The notes under the pieces were generated by a model. The model saw only the letters and a program-made list of their open reading frames with translations, searched no databases and had not been told where the DNA came from. 64,000 nt of DNA from Pantoea sp. SoEX (GTDB lineage Bacteria > Pseudomonadota > Gammaproteobacteria > Enterobacterales > Enterobacteriaceae): NCBI RefSeq assembly GCF_009829945.1, contig NZ_SZZT01000001.1:1-64000 (forward strand). The letters are read 5' to 3'. Position 1 is the stretch's first letter. The number at the start of each line of letters is the position of its first letter. Made by a program: the position numbers and the translations under genes. This document shows positions 1 through 10,300 of this stretch, piece after piece.

Positions 1-18
1 TTTATTTAAGATGATCTA

Positions 19-1050
19 ATGATTACTAAACATCGCTCTTTAAAAGTGAAAAATACTCTAGGGCTAGATGTTAGTACACGTTTTTTAATTGTTGCAGAAA
101 AAAAAGAAACTATTTTGGATGCATGGAAGTTTAGTAAATTTCTTAAATTACCATTTTTGATTTTAGGAGAAGCAAGTAATGTTTTATTTGTCGAAGATTT
201 TGCTGGTATCATAGTTCTTAATAGAATTCAGGGTATAAATATTTATGAAGATAGTAAATTATGGAAATTACATATAGGCGCTGGAGAAAATTGGCATAAA
301 TTAGTCCAAAATATGTTAACTAAAGGAATTTTTGGATTAGAAAATTTAGCTTGGATTCCTGGAACAGTAGGTTCGGTTCCAATACAAAATATTGGAGCCT
401 ACGGAGTTGAATTAAAAGATTTTTGTAGTTATGTAGATGTGTTGCACTTAAAAAACGGTGATATTAAGAGAATTTATAGCACAGAATGTAATTTTTCTTA
501 TAGAAATAGTATTTTTAAGAACAAATATTGGACAGATTTTGTAATCATAGCAGTAGGTATTTCTCTTAAAAAAAAATGGCAACCAATATTAACATATAAT
601 GATTTGAAATATTTAAAACCGATTAGTGCTTGGGATATTTTCAATGAAATTTTTCTCATACGAAAACGTAAAATTCCTGATCCTAAAGTTATAGGAAATG
701 TGGGAAGTTTTTTTAAAAATCCAATTGTTACTAAAAAAGAAGCTAAATTACTCTTGAGATACTTTCCTACTATGCCATGCTATCCTTATATAAATAATCA
801 AATAAAATTGGCAGCTGGTTGGTTAATTGAGCAATGTAATTTAAAAGAATTTTATATAGGAGATTCAGGAATTTACAAAAATCAAGCTTTGATATTAATT
901 AATAAAGGACACGCAACTTCTCAAGATATTTTATCTTTAGCACGAGAAATTCGAATTAGAGTAGGAAAAAAGTTTAATATATGGCTAGAACCTGAAGTAC
1001 GTTTTATTAAAGCAAAAGGGGAATGCGATGCAGTCGCAATGCTTTCATAA
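19..1050 (+). CDS. murB: UDP-N-acetylenolpyruvoylglucosamine reductase MurB
   Basis: Second committed step of peptidoglycan precursor synthesis: NADPH- and FAD-dependent reduction of UDP-GlcNAc-enolpyruvate to UDP-MurNAc in the cytoplasm. The 343-aa product matches the E. coli protein (342 aa) end to end. Visible motifs are the FAD-binding GEASNVLF and GLENLAWIPG blocks, SYRNSIF with the active-site arginine, GNVGSFFKNP with the catalytic serine, and LEPEVRF with the catalytic glutamate near the C-terminus. This is the type I (E. coli-like) form. An upstream ATG at 11 is closed two codons later by a stop, so 19 is the start. The 3' end overlaps birA by 23 bp, so the two are probably co-transcribed. 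Retention implies the cell still makes its own murein. Confidence 0.97.
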   Translation: MITKHRSLKVKNTLGLDVSTRFLIVAEKKETILDAWKFSKFLKLPFLILGEASNVLFVEDFAGIIVLNRIQGINIYEDSKLWKLHIGAGENWHKLVQNMLTKGIFGLENLAWIPGTVGSVPIQNIGAYGVELKDFCSYVDVLHLKNGDIKRIYSTECNFSYRNSIFKNKYWTDFVIIAVGISLKKKWQPILTYNDLKYLKPISAWDIFNEIFLIRKRKIPDPKVIGNVGSFFKNPIVTKKEAKLLLRYFPTMPCYPYINNQIKLAAGWLIEQCNLKEFYIGDSGIYKNQALILINKGHATSQDILSLAREIRIRVGKKFNIWLEPEVRFIKAKGECDAVAMLS

Positions 1051-2020
1051 AACAGAACTTAAATTAAATTTGATTAATATATTAGCTGATGGAAAATTCC
1101 ATTCTATAGAAGGAATTAATTATCATTTAGGTTTATCTAAATTATCACTAATTAATAACATCAATGAATTAGAAAAATGGGGCATTAATGTATTTTTTTG
1201 TAAAGAAAAAAAACAATGTAAATTATTAAAGCCTTTAATTTTATTAAATGAACAAGTGATTAAATCAAAATTAGGAGAAAACACTATTTTATTTAAACCT
1301 GTACTAAATTCTACAAATCAATATTTATTAGACAATATTAGTACCATAAAATGTGGGGATCTTTGTATTACAGAATATCAAATTTTTGGAAGAGGTCGCT
1401 ATGGACGATCTTGGTTTTCTCCATTTGGTTGTAACTTATATATGTCTATATATTGGCAAATAAAACAAAATATTAGTAATATAAAAAGTGTTGGATTAGT
1501 TATTGGAGTAATTATAGCTGAAACTCTAAAATTGTTAGGCGTTAATGATGTTAGATTAAAATGGCCTAATGATGTTTATGTTAATGAAAGTAAATTAGCT
1601 GGAATTTTAGTGGAGTTAAATAATACAGTTAAAACAAAAGAAAATACTAAAGTCATTATTGGAGTAGGTATTAATGTCAATATGGCAAATATCAATCCAA
1701 AAAACATGAATATTTTTCCTACTTGGATTTCTTTAGAAGAAATAGGGTTGGTAGTTGACAGAACTGATCTTGCTATCAATTTAACTAATAATTTTCGTAA
1801 GTCATTAAATATCTTTGAAAAATATGGATTTGTTCCTTTCAAACATAGATGGAAAATTTTAGATAATTTTATTAATAGGTGGGTTAAATTAATAATTAAT
1901 GATAAAGAAATATATGGAATTGCTCGAGGAGTAGATAATTATGGAGCTTTATTGTTAGAAAATAATGGTAAGATAAAATCTTGGTCATTAGGAGAAATAT
2001 CATTGAGATCTTTTTATTGA
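1028..2020 (+). CDS. birA: Biotin-protein ligase BirA (with repressor-type N-terminal domain)
   Basis: Attaches biotin to acetyl-CoA carboxylase carrier protein through biotinyl-5'-AMP; the E. coli protein also represses the bio operon. The 330-aa product (E. coli 321) has a winged-helix region in about the first 70 residues, then the catalytic domain with the GRGRYGRSW biotin/ATP loop and the KWPND motif, then the C-terminal SH3-like cap. The N-terminal DNA-binding region is clearly diverged (for example KEKKQCK in place of a well-conserved wing), so ligase activity is surer than repression. It starts inside the end of murB, as expected from the neighbouring order in E. coli, and faces coaA convergently. 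Confidence 0.95.
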   Translation: MQSQCFHKTELKLNLINILADGKFHSIEGINYHLGLSKLSLINNINELEKWGINVFFCKEKKQCKLLKPLILLNEQVIKSKLGENTILFKPVLNSTNQYLLDNISTIKCGDLCITEYQIFGRGRYGRSWFSPFGCNLYMSIYWQIKQNISNIKSVGLVIGVIIAETLKLLGVNDVRLKWPNDVYVNESKLAGILVELNNTVKTKENTKVIIGVGINVNMANINPKNMNIFPTWISLEEIGLVVDRTDLAINLTNNFRKSLNIFEKYGFVPFKHRWKILDNFINRWVKLIINDKEIYGIARGVDNYGALLLENNGKIKSWSLGEISLRSFY

Positions 2021-2039
2021 AGTATCTCATCTATTTATA

Positions 2040-2972
2040 TTAATTATTTTTAAAACTTATATAATTTACAATATGATTTTCTTTTTTAGTCAAAATTATA
2101 TTAGCACTTTCACGAGTAGGTAGAATATTTTTTTTAAGATTTAATCCATTAATTCTATCCCATAAGTCTTCAGCAATAAATACAGTTTCTTGTTCAGTTG
2201 AATTAATATACTTATGAAAATAAGAGTTATTATATAAAAATGCTTTTTGACGTAATTTTAAAAAACGACTAATAAACCAGTTTTTTAATAATTTTTCAGT
2301 AGCATCTAAATAAATTGATAAATCTACAAACTCAGAAATAAATATTTGATAAAAATTATCAGAATAATCTAATTTATTTTGTAATAAATGCAATCCTTCA
2401 ATAATTAATATATTTGGTTGCTGAATTATTTTGTTTGTTTTAGGTTCTATATCATAGATAAAATGTGAATAAACTGGAGCTAATACCTTTTTAATACCTA
2501 ATTTTATATCTAAAATAAATTGAATCAGCCGATTCATGTCATATGATTCAGGAAATCCTTTTTTTTCTATTAACCCTCTTTTTATAAGAGTTTCATTGGA
2601 ATATAAAAAACTATCAGTTGTAACAATTTCCACTTTATTATTTCTAGGATATTTACTCAATAATATTTGTAATATTTTAGCAGTAGTGGTTTTCCCTACA
2701 GCTACACTTCCAGATATGCTGATTATATACGGCACTTTTTTAATTTTTTTACTAAAAAATTTTTTAAAAATATTTTGATGTTTAATATTTGCTTGAATAA
2801 AAAAAATTATAAGACGTGATAAAGGCAAATAAATATCCATGACTTCTGTAATAGATAAATTACTATCAATGCTCTTTAATTTTCTTATTTCATTGTTAGA
2901 TAAATATAAAGGAATTGAATTATATATATCTATCCAATCACTACGTTTAAATAATAAAATTGTCATTTTCAC
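2040..2972 (-). CDS. coaA: Pantothenate kinase (type I) CoaA
   Basis: ATP-dependent phosphorylation of pantothenate, the first step from vitamin B5 to coenzyme A. The 310-aa product (E. coli 316) carries the P-loop GSVAVGKTTT near residue 90, the KKGFPESYDM block, the PVYSHFIYD block and the C-terminal NILPTRESANIILTK segment, all typical of bacterial type I PanK of the P-loop kinase fold. It lies convergent to birA with a 19-bp gap, as in E. coli. About 280 bp of non-coding sequence separates its start from the tRNA cluster. It implies that pantothenate, made or imported, is converted to CoA in this cell. Confidence 0.96.
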   Translation of the reverse strand: MKMTILLFKRSDWIDIYNSIPLYLSNNEIRKLKSIDSNLSITEVMDIYLPLSRLIIFFIQANIKHQNIFKKFFSKKIKKVPYIISISGSVAVGKTTTAKILQILLSKYPRNNKVEIVTTDSFLYSNETLIKRGLIEKKGFPESYDMNRLIQFILDIKLGIKKVLAPVYSHFIYDIEPKTNKIIQQPNILIIEGLHLLQNKLDYSDNFYQIFISEFVDLSIYLDATEKLLKNWFISRFLKLRQKAFLYNNSYFHKYINSTEQETVFIAEDLWDRINGLNLKKNILPTRESANIILTKKENHIVNYISFKNN

Positions 2973-3206
2973 CAGAATTATTAATACTTTAAAATGTTAA
3001 ATTATATAATAATGTCGTAATATATAAAAAACAATTTAATTGTATATCTATATAACAATAAATTATAATCATAACTTTAAGTATAAATATTCAAATTATA
3101 TAGTATAATTTATCTAATAATGTTACAATGCTATTTTATATAGTAACTAAATTTAATCTTAAGCAAGTGAAAGCATAACTTTTATTTTAAAGAAAATAAA
3201 AAATTT

Positions 3207-3238
3207 TTGTTGCATCATTTATGCAACAACTTTAAAAT
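3207..3238 (+). promoter_or_regulatory. Promoter of the tRNA-Thr/Tyr/Gly/Thr operon, overlapped by an inverted repeat
   Basis: A TTGCAT hexamer (3210-3215), a 17-bp spacer and TAAAAT (3233-3238) sit 12 bp before the first tRNA. E. coli uses a TTGCAT -35 element in the corresponding thrU promoter as I remember it. The -35 element lies inside a perfect 9-bp inverted repeat, arms 3207-3215 and 3221-3229 around a 5-nt loop. Promoter call is by pattern and position only. Confidence 0.55.
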
Positions 3239-3250
3239 AAGCGTTTGTAT

Positions 3251-3323
<73 letters not shown>

Positions 3324-3341
3324 TATATAATTTATGATTTT

Positions 3342-3423
3342 GGTGGGATTCCCGAGCGGTCAAAGGGAGCAGACTGTAAATCTGCCGTCATAGACTTCGA
3401 AGGTTCGAATCCTTCTCCCACCA
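3342..3423 (+). tRNA. tyrU: tRNA-Tyr (anticodon GUA)
   Basis: Type II tRNA of 82 nt with a long variable arm. Acceptor GGTGGGA pairs with TCCCACC, the anticodon loop is CTGTAAA (GUA), and the T-arm contains GGTTCGAATCC. Nearly identical to E. coli tRNA-Tyr. The discriminator A is followed by TCA, so the encoded CCA has been lost. About 100 bp separate it from the tRNA-Gly gene, close to the E. coli spacing. Confidence 0.97.
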
Positions 3424-3525
3424 TCATGTTAGATTAATGTTATTTTATTGAATAGCATAAATAGTTGATTTCATATAAATTACAGTTTATAACATTTTCT
3501 TATTTAAATATTTGGTAATAGATCA

Positions 3526-3599
3526 GCGGGTATTGTATAAAGGTATTACCTTAGCCTTCCAAGCTAATGATACGGGTTCAATTCCCGTTACCCGCTCCA
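3526..3599 (+). tRNA. glyT: tRNA-Gly (anticodon UCC)
   Basis: Cloverleaf with acceptor GCGGGTA / TACCCGC, anticodon loop CTTCCAA (UCC, reads GGA and GGG) and T-arm GGGTTCAATTCCC. This is the only one of the four clustered tRNAs that still encodes its 3' CCA (3597-3599). Only 6 bp separate it from the following tRNA-Thr, consistent with one precursor transcript. Confidence 0.96.
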
Positions 3600-3605
3600 A
3601 AAAAA

Positions 3606-3679
3606 GCTGGTATAGCTCAGTCGGTAGAGCGCACCCTTGGTAAGGGTGAGGTTCCCCAGTTCAATTCTGGGTACCAGCA
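3606..3679 (+). tRNA. thrT: tRNA-Thr (anticodon GGU)
   Basis: Acceptor GCTGGTA / TACCAGC, anticodon loop TTGGTAA (GGU, reads ACC and ACU), T-stem CCCAG / CTGGG. The gene is 74 nt because the variable loop reads AGGTTC, one base longer than the five-base loop of E. coli thrT. CCA is not encoded (discriminator A followed by TCA). In E. coli tufB follows directly; here only 129 bp of non-coding sequence separates it from secE. Confidence 0.94.
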
Positions 3680-3808
3680 TCATTTTTAATATTATTTTAA
3701 AGTAGAAATGGTAATTTTAAATTATTTATTCGTTTTGAAATTAAATTAAGATATGCGTTTTTAGAATGATAATAGCTCAATTAAATTTTTTAGTAGGTAT
3801 AGGTATCT

Positions 3809-4192
3809 ATGAGTGCTAATAACGAAGCTAAAGTAGCCTTGTTCAGCTTAGAAGTAGTAAAGTGGGTAGTCATAGTAACACTATTACTAGGTGCTATTTT
3901 AGGTAATTATTACTACGGAAAAACAACATTATATTTACGTATAGTACCTATAATCATATTAGTTATTACATCAATATGTATTTTATTGTCAACTAAAGTA
4001 GGTAAAGATATCTTAGTTTTTATAAGGGAATCAAAAGCTGAATTAAAAAAGGTTATTTGGCCTACCTATCAAGAAACATTTCGGATAACATTGATTGTCA
4101 TAGTTGTTACTACATTTATGTCTTTAATTTTATGGGGATTAGATAATATCCTAGTCCGTGTAATTTCATTTATTACTGGTCTGAGGTTCTAA
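3809..4192 (+). CDS. secE: Preprotein translocase subunit SecE
   Basis: Essential small subunit of the SecYEG channel in the inner membrane. It is 127 aa, the same length as in E. coli, and has the E. coli three-helix layout: hydrophobic stretches at about residues 16-35, 42-62 and 92-118. The conserved cytoplasmic amphipathic helix and hinge before the last helix are visible as [17 protein letters not shown]. The nusG start lies 1 bp after the stop codon, so the pair forms the usual secE-nusG operon. Confidence 0.97.
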   Translation: MSANNEAKVALFSLEVVKWVVIVTLLLGAILGNYYYGKTTLYLRIVPIIILVITSICILLSTKVGKDILVFIRESKAELKKVIWPTYQETFRITLIVIVVTTFMSLILWGLDNILVRVISFITGLRF

Positions 4193-4193
4193 A

Positions 4194-4739
4194 ATGTCTG
4201 AAGTTCCCAAAAAACGTTGGTATGTTGTACAAGCATTTTCCGGTTTTGAAGGTCGAGTAGCGCAATCGCTTCGAGAACATGTCAGATTATATAATATGGA
4301 TGACATGTTTGGCGAAATTATGGTTCCTACTGAAGAAGTAGTAGAAATTCGTTTTGGGCAACGCCGTAAAAGTGAGAGGAAATTTTTTCCCGGTTATGTG
4401 CTTGTTCAAATGGTCATGAATGACAATACTTGGCATTTAGTAAAACATGTACCAAGAGTTATGGGTTTTATAGGTGGAGCATCTGATAAACCATCTCCTA
4501 TTAGTGATAAAGAAGCTAATACCATTATAAATAGACTTAAACAAGTGGGCGATAAACCACGTCCTAAGACAATCTTTGAACCAGGAGAAATAGTACGAGT
4601 AAATGATGGTCCTTTTGCTGATTTTAATAGTGTTGTTGAAGAAGTAGATTATGAAAAAAGCAGACTGAAAGTATCAGTTTCAATTTTCGGACGCGCTACA
4701 CCAGTAGAGCTTGATTTTTCTCAAGTAGAAAAAGGATAA
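4194..4739 (+). CDS. nusG: Transcription elongation/antitermination factor NusG
   Basis: Binds the RNA polymerase clamp through its NGN domain and contacts Rho or ribosomal protein S10 through its C-terminal KOW domain. At 181 aa it equals the E. coli length. The NGN domain starts [19 protein letters not shown]; the KOW domain (about 125-181) contains [19 protein letters not shown]. Sequence conservation is very high. With SuhB also in this window, factors of the rRNA antitermination complex are retained. Confidence 0.98.
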   Translation: MSEVPKKRWYVVQAFSGFEGRVAQSLREHVRLYNMDDMFGEIMVPTEEVVEIRFGQRRKSERKFFPGYVLVQMVMNDNTWHLVKHVPRVMGFIGGASDKPSPISDKEANTIINRLKQVGDKPRPKTIFEPGEIVRVNDGPFADFNSVVEEVDYEKSRLKVSVSIFGRATPVELDFSQVEKG

Positions 4740-4821
4740 ATTAATTTATTCACATATATTAAATTAATTATTAAAGTAGTTTCTTTAATAAAGAATATAT
4801 AACTAAATGGTGAGAAAGGGT

Positions 4822-5259
4822 ATGGCTAAAAAAGTCCAAGCATATGTTAAGTTACAAATACCTGCCGGTATGGCAAATCCTAGCCCGCCTGTCGGACCTG
4901 CTTTAGGTCAGCAAGGTGTTAATATTATGCAGTTTTGTAAAGATTTTAATAACGAAACTACATCCCTAGAAAAGGGAATGCCGATGCCGGTGGTTATAAC
5001 GGTATATACTGACCGAACATTTACTTTTGTTATTAAAACACCTCCAGCAGCAGTTCTTTTAAAAAAAGTTGTTGGTATTAAATTAGGTTCTAGTAAACCT
5101 AAGCAGGAAAAAATTGGCAATATAACTCGTATACAGATTCGTGAAATAGCAAAGATTAAATCAATAGATATGACAGGATGTGATGTAGAAGCAATGTCTC
5201 GTTCTATTGAAGGTACTGCTATTTCTATGGGTTTAGTAGTAGAGGATTCAAATGATTAA
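4822..5259 (+). CDS. rplK: 50S ribosomal protein L11
   Basis: Large-subunit stalk-base protein that binds the GTPase-associated region of 23S rRNA and is needed for RelA activation in E. coli. The product is 145 aa (E. coli 142), with the proline-rich N-terminal segment [18 protein letters not shown] and a C-terminal RNA-binding domain. An in-frame ATG exists at 4807, but homology begins at [10 protein letters not shown], encoded from 4822, with AGAAAGGG just upstream; I use that start. The gene overlaps rplA by 8 bp. Confidence 0.95.
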   Translation: MAKKVQAYVKLQIPAGMANPSPPVGPALGQQGVNIMQFCKDFNNETTSLEKGMPMPVVITVYTDRTFTFVIKTPPAAVLLKKVVGIKLGSSKPKQEKIGNITRIQIREIAKIKSIDMTGCDVEAMSRSIEGTAISMGLVVEDSND

Positions 5260-5950
5260 GATAACTAAACGCAAGAATAAAATAAAAAACCAGGTAGATT
5301 TGACTAAAAAACACGATTGTATCGAAGCGATTTCTATATTAAAAAAATTTGCTTCTCCCAATTTTATAGAAAGTGTTGATATTGCTATAAATTTAGGCAT
5401 TGATGCAAAAAAACCTGATCAAAACATCCGTGGAACAACAAATCTCCCTAATAGTACTGGTCGTTCTGTGCGTATTGCAGTTTTTGCTGATGGAATAAAA
5501 GCTGAAGCCGCTAAAAAAGAAGGTGCTGTAATTGTTGGGATGCAAGATCTTGCTGATAACATTAAACAAGGCAATATAAATTTTGATGTTATAATTGCTG
5601 ATCCAGATAGTATGCATATTGTTAGCAAATTAGGTCAAATTTTAGGTAGCAGAGGCTTAATGCCTAATCCTAAAATGGGTACAGTAACATCAAATATTGC
5701 TGAAGCAGTGAAAAATGCAAGGGCAGGTCAAATTCGTTATAAAAATGATAAACATGGTATTATTCATGCTAGTATTGGTAAGATTAATTTAGAAATTACA
5801 ACATTAAAGGAAAATTTAGAACATTTATTAATAGCTCTAAAAAAAGCAAAACCTGTTCAAGCAAAAGGAAATTACATAAAAAAAATTAATATTTCAACAA
5901 CTATGGGCATTGGTATTAATATTGATCCAGCTAGTTTAAATATTCAATAA
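5252..5950 (+). CDS. rplA: 50S ribosomal protein L1
   Basis: Forms the L1 stalk that helps move deacylated tRNA out of the E site; in E. coli it represses translation of its own rplK-rplA mRNA. The 232-aa product (E. coli 234) has the conserved [15 protein letters not shown] loop and the C-terminal [10 protein letters not shown]. The start codon lies inside the end of rplK (8-bp overlap), tighter than the short gap of E. coli and suggestive of translational coupling. Confidence 0.97.
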   Translation: MIKITKRKNKIKNQVDLTKKHDCIEAISILKKFASPNFIESVDIAINLGIDAKKPDQNIRGTTNLPNSTGRSVRIAVFADGIKAEAAKKEGAVIVGMQDLADNIKQGNINFDVIIADPDSMHIVSKLGQILGSRGLMPNPKMGTVTSNIAEAVKNARAGQIRYKNDKHGIIHASIGKINLEITTLKENLEHLLIALKKAKPVQAKGNYIKKINISTTMGIGINIDPASLNIQ

Positions 5951-6243
5951 TTTAAATTATTTCTTGAAATAAGCAACAATTTTACGTAAGATCGTGTTTT
6001 AGTTTTAATGAATATTATATAGGTAATTATTTAATATCAATATAAATTAAGTACTGTTTTTAAATATTTAGTTAATGATGCTATACACTAACAAAAATCA
6101 AGTATATTATAAATCTAGAAATATTGGAAAAATATATTCTCTTATTTCAGCAAACTTCATCATTATTTTTATTCAAAATTGATTCAGATAAGAATTTAAT
6201 AATTTATAAAAATTTTTCTGATCAATCCTGGGAGTGTAAGCTG
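5951..6243 (+). promoter_or_regulatory. rplJL leader / promoter region
   Basis: This 293-bp non-coding stretch separates rplA from the homologous start of rplJ. In E. coli the same position holds the L10 promoter and the mRNA leader bound by the L10-L7/L12 complex for autogenous control. I cannot identify the L10-binding fold or a convincing promoter here. The call rests on position and on the unusual length of retained spacer; part of the 3' half is open in the rplJ frame. Confidence 0.35.
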
Positions 6244-6741
6244 ATGCCGCTAAATCTTAAAGATAAGAAAGCAATTGTAACTAAAATTTACCAGATAGCA
6301 CAAAAATCAATTTCGGCAGTTGTTGCCGATTTTCGTGGTGTAGCTGTAAATAAAATAACTGAATTAAGAGCAAAAGGTCGCAAATCTGGTGTATATATAT
6401 ATGTCATCCGAAATACACTATTACATAGAATTGTTAAGGATACTCAGTTTGAGTGTTTAAAAAACACTTTTAACGGTCCTACATTAATTGCATATTCTAT
6501 AGAACATCCTGGTATAGCTGCTCGTTTGTTAAAAGAGTTTGAAAAAGATAATATTACATTTAGAATCAAAGCTGCTGCGTTCGAAAATAAATTTATTGAT
6601 GCAAATAATATTGATCTATTAGCAAGTTTACCTACATGTGAAGAAGCTATAATAAATTTAATGTTAACTATGAAGGAAGCAGCTGCAGGAAAAATAGTGC
6701 GAGTATTAAACGCTATTAGTGATATAAAAAAGAAGAATTAA
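6244..6741 (+). CDS. rplJ: 50S ribosomal protein L10
   Basis: Base of the L7/L12 stalk; binds 23S rRNA near L11 and carries L7/L12 dimers on its C-terminal helix. The reading frame is open from 6124, but homology starts at [12 protein letters not shown], and a GGGAG ribosome-binding site sits 9 bp before the ATG at 6244. The resulting 165 aa equals E. coli L10. The C-terminal helix [19 protein letters not shown] is the L7/L12 docking region. Confidence 0.96.
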   Translation: MPLNLKDKKAIVTKIYQIAQKSISAVVADFRGVAVNKITELRAKGRKSGVYIYVIRNTLLHRIVKDTQFECLKNTFNGPTLIAYSIEHPGIAARLLKEFEKDNITFRIKAAAFENKFIDANNIDLLASLPTCEEAIINLMLTMKEAAAGKIVRVLNAISDIKKKN

Positions 6742-6775
6742 ATTAGAAGTTTTTCTGATCTTAGGAATAATTGTA

Positions 6776-7132
6776 ATGTCTATAACTAAAGAGCAAATTT
6801 TAGAAGCTGTTTCTGGCATGTCTGTAATGGAAGTTGTTGATTTAGTTTCTGCTATGGAAGAAAAATTCGGTGTTTCTTCTAAAGTAGCTGTCAATGTTGG
6901 TCCTACTGAAGTTGTTGAAGAAAAAACTGAATTTGATGTAATATTGAAAGCAATTGGTCCTAATAAAGTAGCTGTAATTAAAGCAGTGCGTGCTGCAACT
7001 GGTTTAGGGTTAAAAGAAGCTAAAGATTTAGTTGAAGCAACTGGTATTATTAAAGAGGGAATTAGTAAAGAAGAATCAACATCTTTAGAAGTGATTTTAA
7101 AAGAGGCCGGAGCTGAAGTGGAAGTTAAATAA
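6776..7132 (+). CDS. rplL: 50S ribosomal protein L7/L12
   Basis: Multicopy stalk protein that recruits translational GTPases. The 118-aa product (E. coli 121) has the N-terminal dimerization domain ([20 protein letters not shown]), a short hinge, and the C-terminal factor-binding domain with [20 protein letters not shown]. The hinge is shorter and much less alanine-rich than in E. coli (around [17 protein letters not shown]), in line with AT-driven replacement of alanine codons. A conserved attenuator follows at 7173. Confidence 0.97.
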   Translation: MSITKEQILEAVSGMSVMEVVDLVSAMEEKFGVSSKVAVNVGPTEVVEEKTEFDVILKAIGPNKVAVIKAVRAATGLGLKEAKDLVEATGIIKEGISKEESTSLEVILKEAGAEVEVK

Positions 7133-7172
7133 AAAATTTTAGCTTACAGTCTAGCAATAATAGCAGGCTGAC

Positions 7173-7203
7173 GGCTGGTGACTGACAAATCACCAGCCTT
7201 TTT
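7173..7203 (+). terminator. rplL-rpoB attenuator hairpin
   Basis: Perfect 9-bp GC-rich stem, GGCTGGTGA (7173-7181) with TCACCAGCC (7190-7198), an 8-nt loop and five Ts. The stem and the preceding CAGGCTGAC match, as I recall it, the E. coli rplL-rpoB attenuator that lets only part of transcription pass into rpoBC and so balances ribosomal protein and polymerase levels. Such a GC-rich block stands out in this AT-rich DNA and implies selection. Confidence 0.9.
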
Positions 7204-7338
7204 ATATTAAATATTTTATATATTTTAAATAGTAAATAGATAGTTTTATTTAAATTAAATACAAATTTATAAAATTGAAAGAAAAATCTGCAAAAAAGAT
7301 CTACAACAGATCGACTATCAGCTAGTTGAGGAGCCATA

Positions 7339-10300
7339 ATGGTTTACTCTTATACCGAAAAAAAACGAATTCGCAAGGATTTTGGTAAACGTCCAAAAGT
7401 TTTAGACGTACCTTACCTTCTTTTTATTCAACTTGATTCTTTTCAAAAATTTATTGAACATGATCCGGAGGGTCAATATGGTCTTGAAGCTGCACTCCGT
7501 TCTGTGTTTCCTATTGTAAGTTATGGTGGTAATTCTGAATTACAATATGTAAGTTATCGTTTAAGTGAACCAGTTTTTGATGTAAAAGAATGTCAAATTC
7601 GTGGAGCTACTTATTCTGCACCACTTAGAGTAAAATTAAGATTGGTGATTTATGAACGTGATTTTTCTACAGAAAATACAGTAAAAAATATCAAAGAACA
7701 AGAAGTATACATGGGAGAAATTCCCTTAATGACTGAAAATGGTACTTTTATCATTAATGGTACTGAACGTGTTATAGTTTCTCAGTTACATCGTAGTCCA
7801 GGTGTGTTTTTTGATAGCGATAAAGGTAAAACACATTCTTCTGGTAAAATATTATACAATGCACGCATAATTCCATATAGAGGTTCATGGATAGATTTTG
7901 AATTTGATCCAAAAGATAATCTTTTTATTCGTATTGATCGTAGACGTAAATTACCATCGACTATTATTTTACGTGCACTGGATTATACAACTGAGGATAT
8001 TTTAAATATTTTCTTTGAAAAAATAAAATTTGAAATTAATAATAGTAAAATATTAATGAAATTAGTTCCTGAAAGATTAAGAGGTGAAACTGCCACTTTT
8101 AATGTTAAAGCTAATAACAAGATATACATTGAAAAAAATCGTCGTATTACTTCACGACACATTGCTCAATTAGAAAATGATAACATCCAATATATAGAAG
8201 TGCCAATTGAATATCTTATTGGGAAAATATTAGCAAAAAATTATTATGATAATAACAATGAATTAATTGCTTCAGCTAATAGTAATATTACACTAGAATT
8301 GATATATCAGTTAAAACAATTAGGTTATAAACAAATTGAAACTTTGTTTATTAATGATTTAGATCACGGATCATATATATCTGAAACTTTACGTATTGAT
8401 CCAACCAATGATAGACTAAGCGCATTAGTAGAAATTTATCGTATGATGAGGCCAGGTGAGCCACCAACGCGAGAAGCTACAGAAAATCTTTTCGAAAGTT
8501 TATTCTTTTCCGAAGAAAGGTACGATCTTTCTGCGGTAGGTCGTATGAAATTCAATCGTTCATTGGGAAGAAAAAAAGTAGAAGGATCTAGTATTCTTAG
8601 TAAAGAAGACATAATCGATGTAATGAAAAAACTTATAACTATTCGTAATGGTAAAGGTGAAATAGATGATATTGATCATTTGGGTAATCGCCGTATTAGA
8701 TCAGTAGGAGAAATGGCTGAGAATCAGTTTAGAATCGGTTTAATACGTGTTGAACGTGCTGTTAGGGAACGTCTATCATTAGGTGATCTTGATACTCTGA
8801 TGCCTCAAGATATGATTAACGCTAAGCCAATCTCAGCAGCAGTAAAAGAATTTTTTAGTTCTAGTCAGTTATCTCAATTCATGGATCAAAATAATCCTTT
8901 ATCTGAAATTACTCATAAACGTCGAATTTCGGCTTTAGGTCCTGGAGGTTTAACTCGTGAAAGAGCTGGTTTTGAAGTAAGAGATGTTCATCCTACTCAT
9001 TATGGTCGTGTTTGTCCAATTGAAACTCCTGAAGGTCCCAATATCGGTTTAATTAATTCTTTATCTGTTTATGCTAAAACAAATGAATATGGATTTTTAG
9101 AAACACCATATCGTTGTGTTTTTAATGGTATCGTATCTGATAGAATTAATTATTTATCTGCTATTGAAGAAGGTAATTATATTATTGCTCAAGCAAATGC
9201 TCATTTATATGATGATGGCAAATTTATTGATGATTTAGTGATTTGTCGTCATAAAGGTGAATCCGGGTTGTTCCATAGAGAAAAAGTAGACTATATGGAT
9301 GTTTCTACTCAACAAATAGTTTCTGTTGGTGCATCATTAATACCTTTTCTTGAACATAATGACGCTAATCGTGCTCTAATGGGTGCAAATATGCAGCGAC
9401 AAGCAGTTCCAACCTTACGTGCTGATAAACCTTTAGTTGGGACAGGTATGGAACGTGCTGTGGCTGTTGACTCAGGAGTTACCGTAGTTGCTAAACGTGG
9501 TGGTTTAATACAATACGTTGATGCATCTCGCATTGTTGTAAAAGTTAATGAAACTGAAACATATAATGATGAAGTAGGAATAGATATATATAATTTGACA
9601 AAGTATACTAGATCTAATCAAAATACCTGTATTAATCAAATGCCTTGCATTAGTTTAGGAGAAAAAATTGAAAGAGGTGATGTACTGGCTGATGGTCCTT
9701 CTACTGATCTAGGGGAATTAGCTTTAGGTCAGAATATGAGAGTGGCATTCATGCCTTGGAATGGTTATAATTTTGAAGATTCTATTTTAGTATCAGAACG
9801 TGTAGTTCAAGAAGATAGATTTACTAGTATTCATATTCAAGAATTATCATGTATGTCTAGGGATACAAAATTGGGTGCAGAAGAAGTATCTTCTGATATT
9901 CCAAATGTAAGTGAAGCAGCACTTTCTAAACTTGATGAATCTGGTATTGTTTATGTTGGAGCAGAAGTTACTGGTGGAGATATTTTAGTAGGAAAAGTAA
10001 CCCCAAAAGGTGAAACTCAATTAACACCTGAAGAAAAATTACTACGTGCTATTTTTGGTGAAAAAGCATCTGATGTAAAAGATTCATCATTAAGAGTTCC
10101 AAATGGTGTGTCCGGTACAGTTATAGATGTGCAAATTTTTACTAGAGATGGAATACAAAAAGATAAACGTGCTTTAGAAATCGAAGAAATGCAGTTAAAA
10201 CAAGCAAAAAAAGATTTATCTGAAGAGAAGCAAATTTTAGAATCAAGTATTTTTAGTCGTGCTAAATTATTATTATCTGATCAGATGGAAAAAGAAGATT

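Noticed and set aside
6124-6243. N-terminal 40-codon extension of rplJ
   Set aside because: No homology, no ribosome-binding site at 6124; the E. coli-length start at 6244 has GGGAG upstream.
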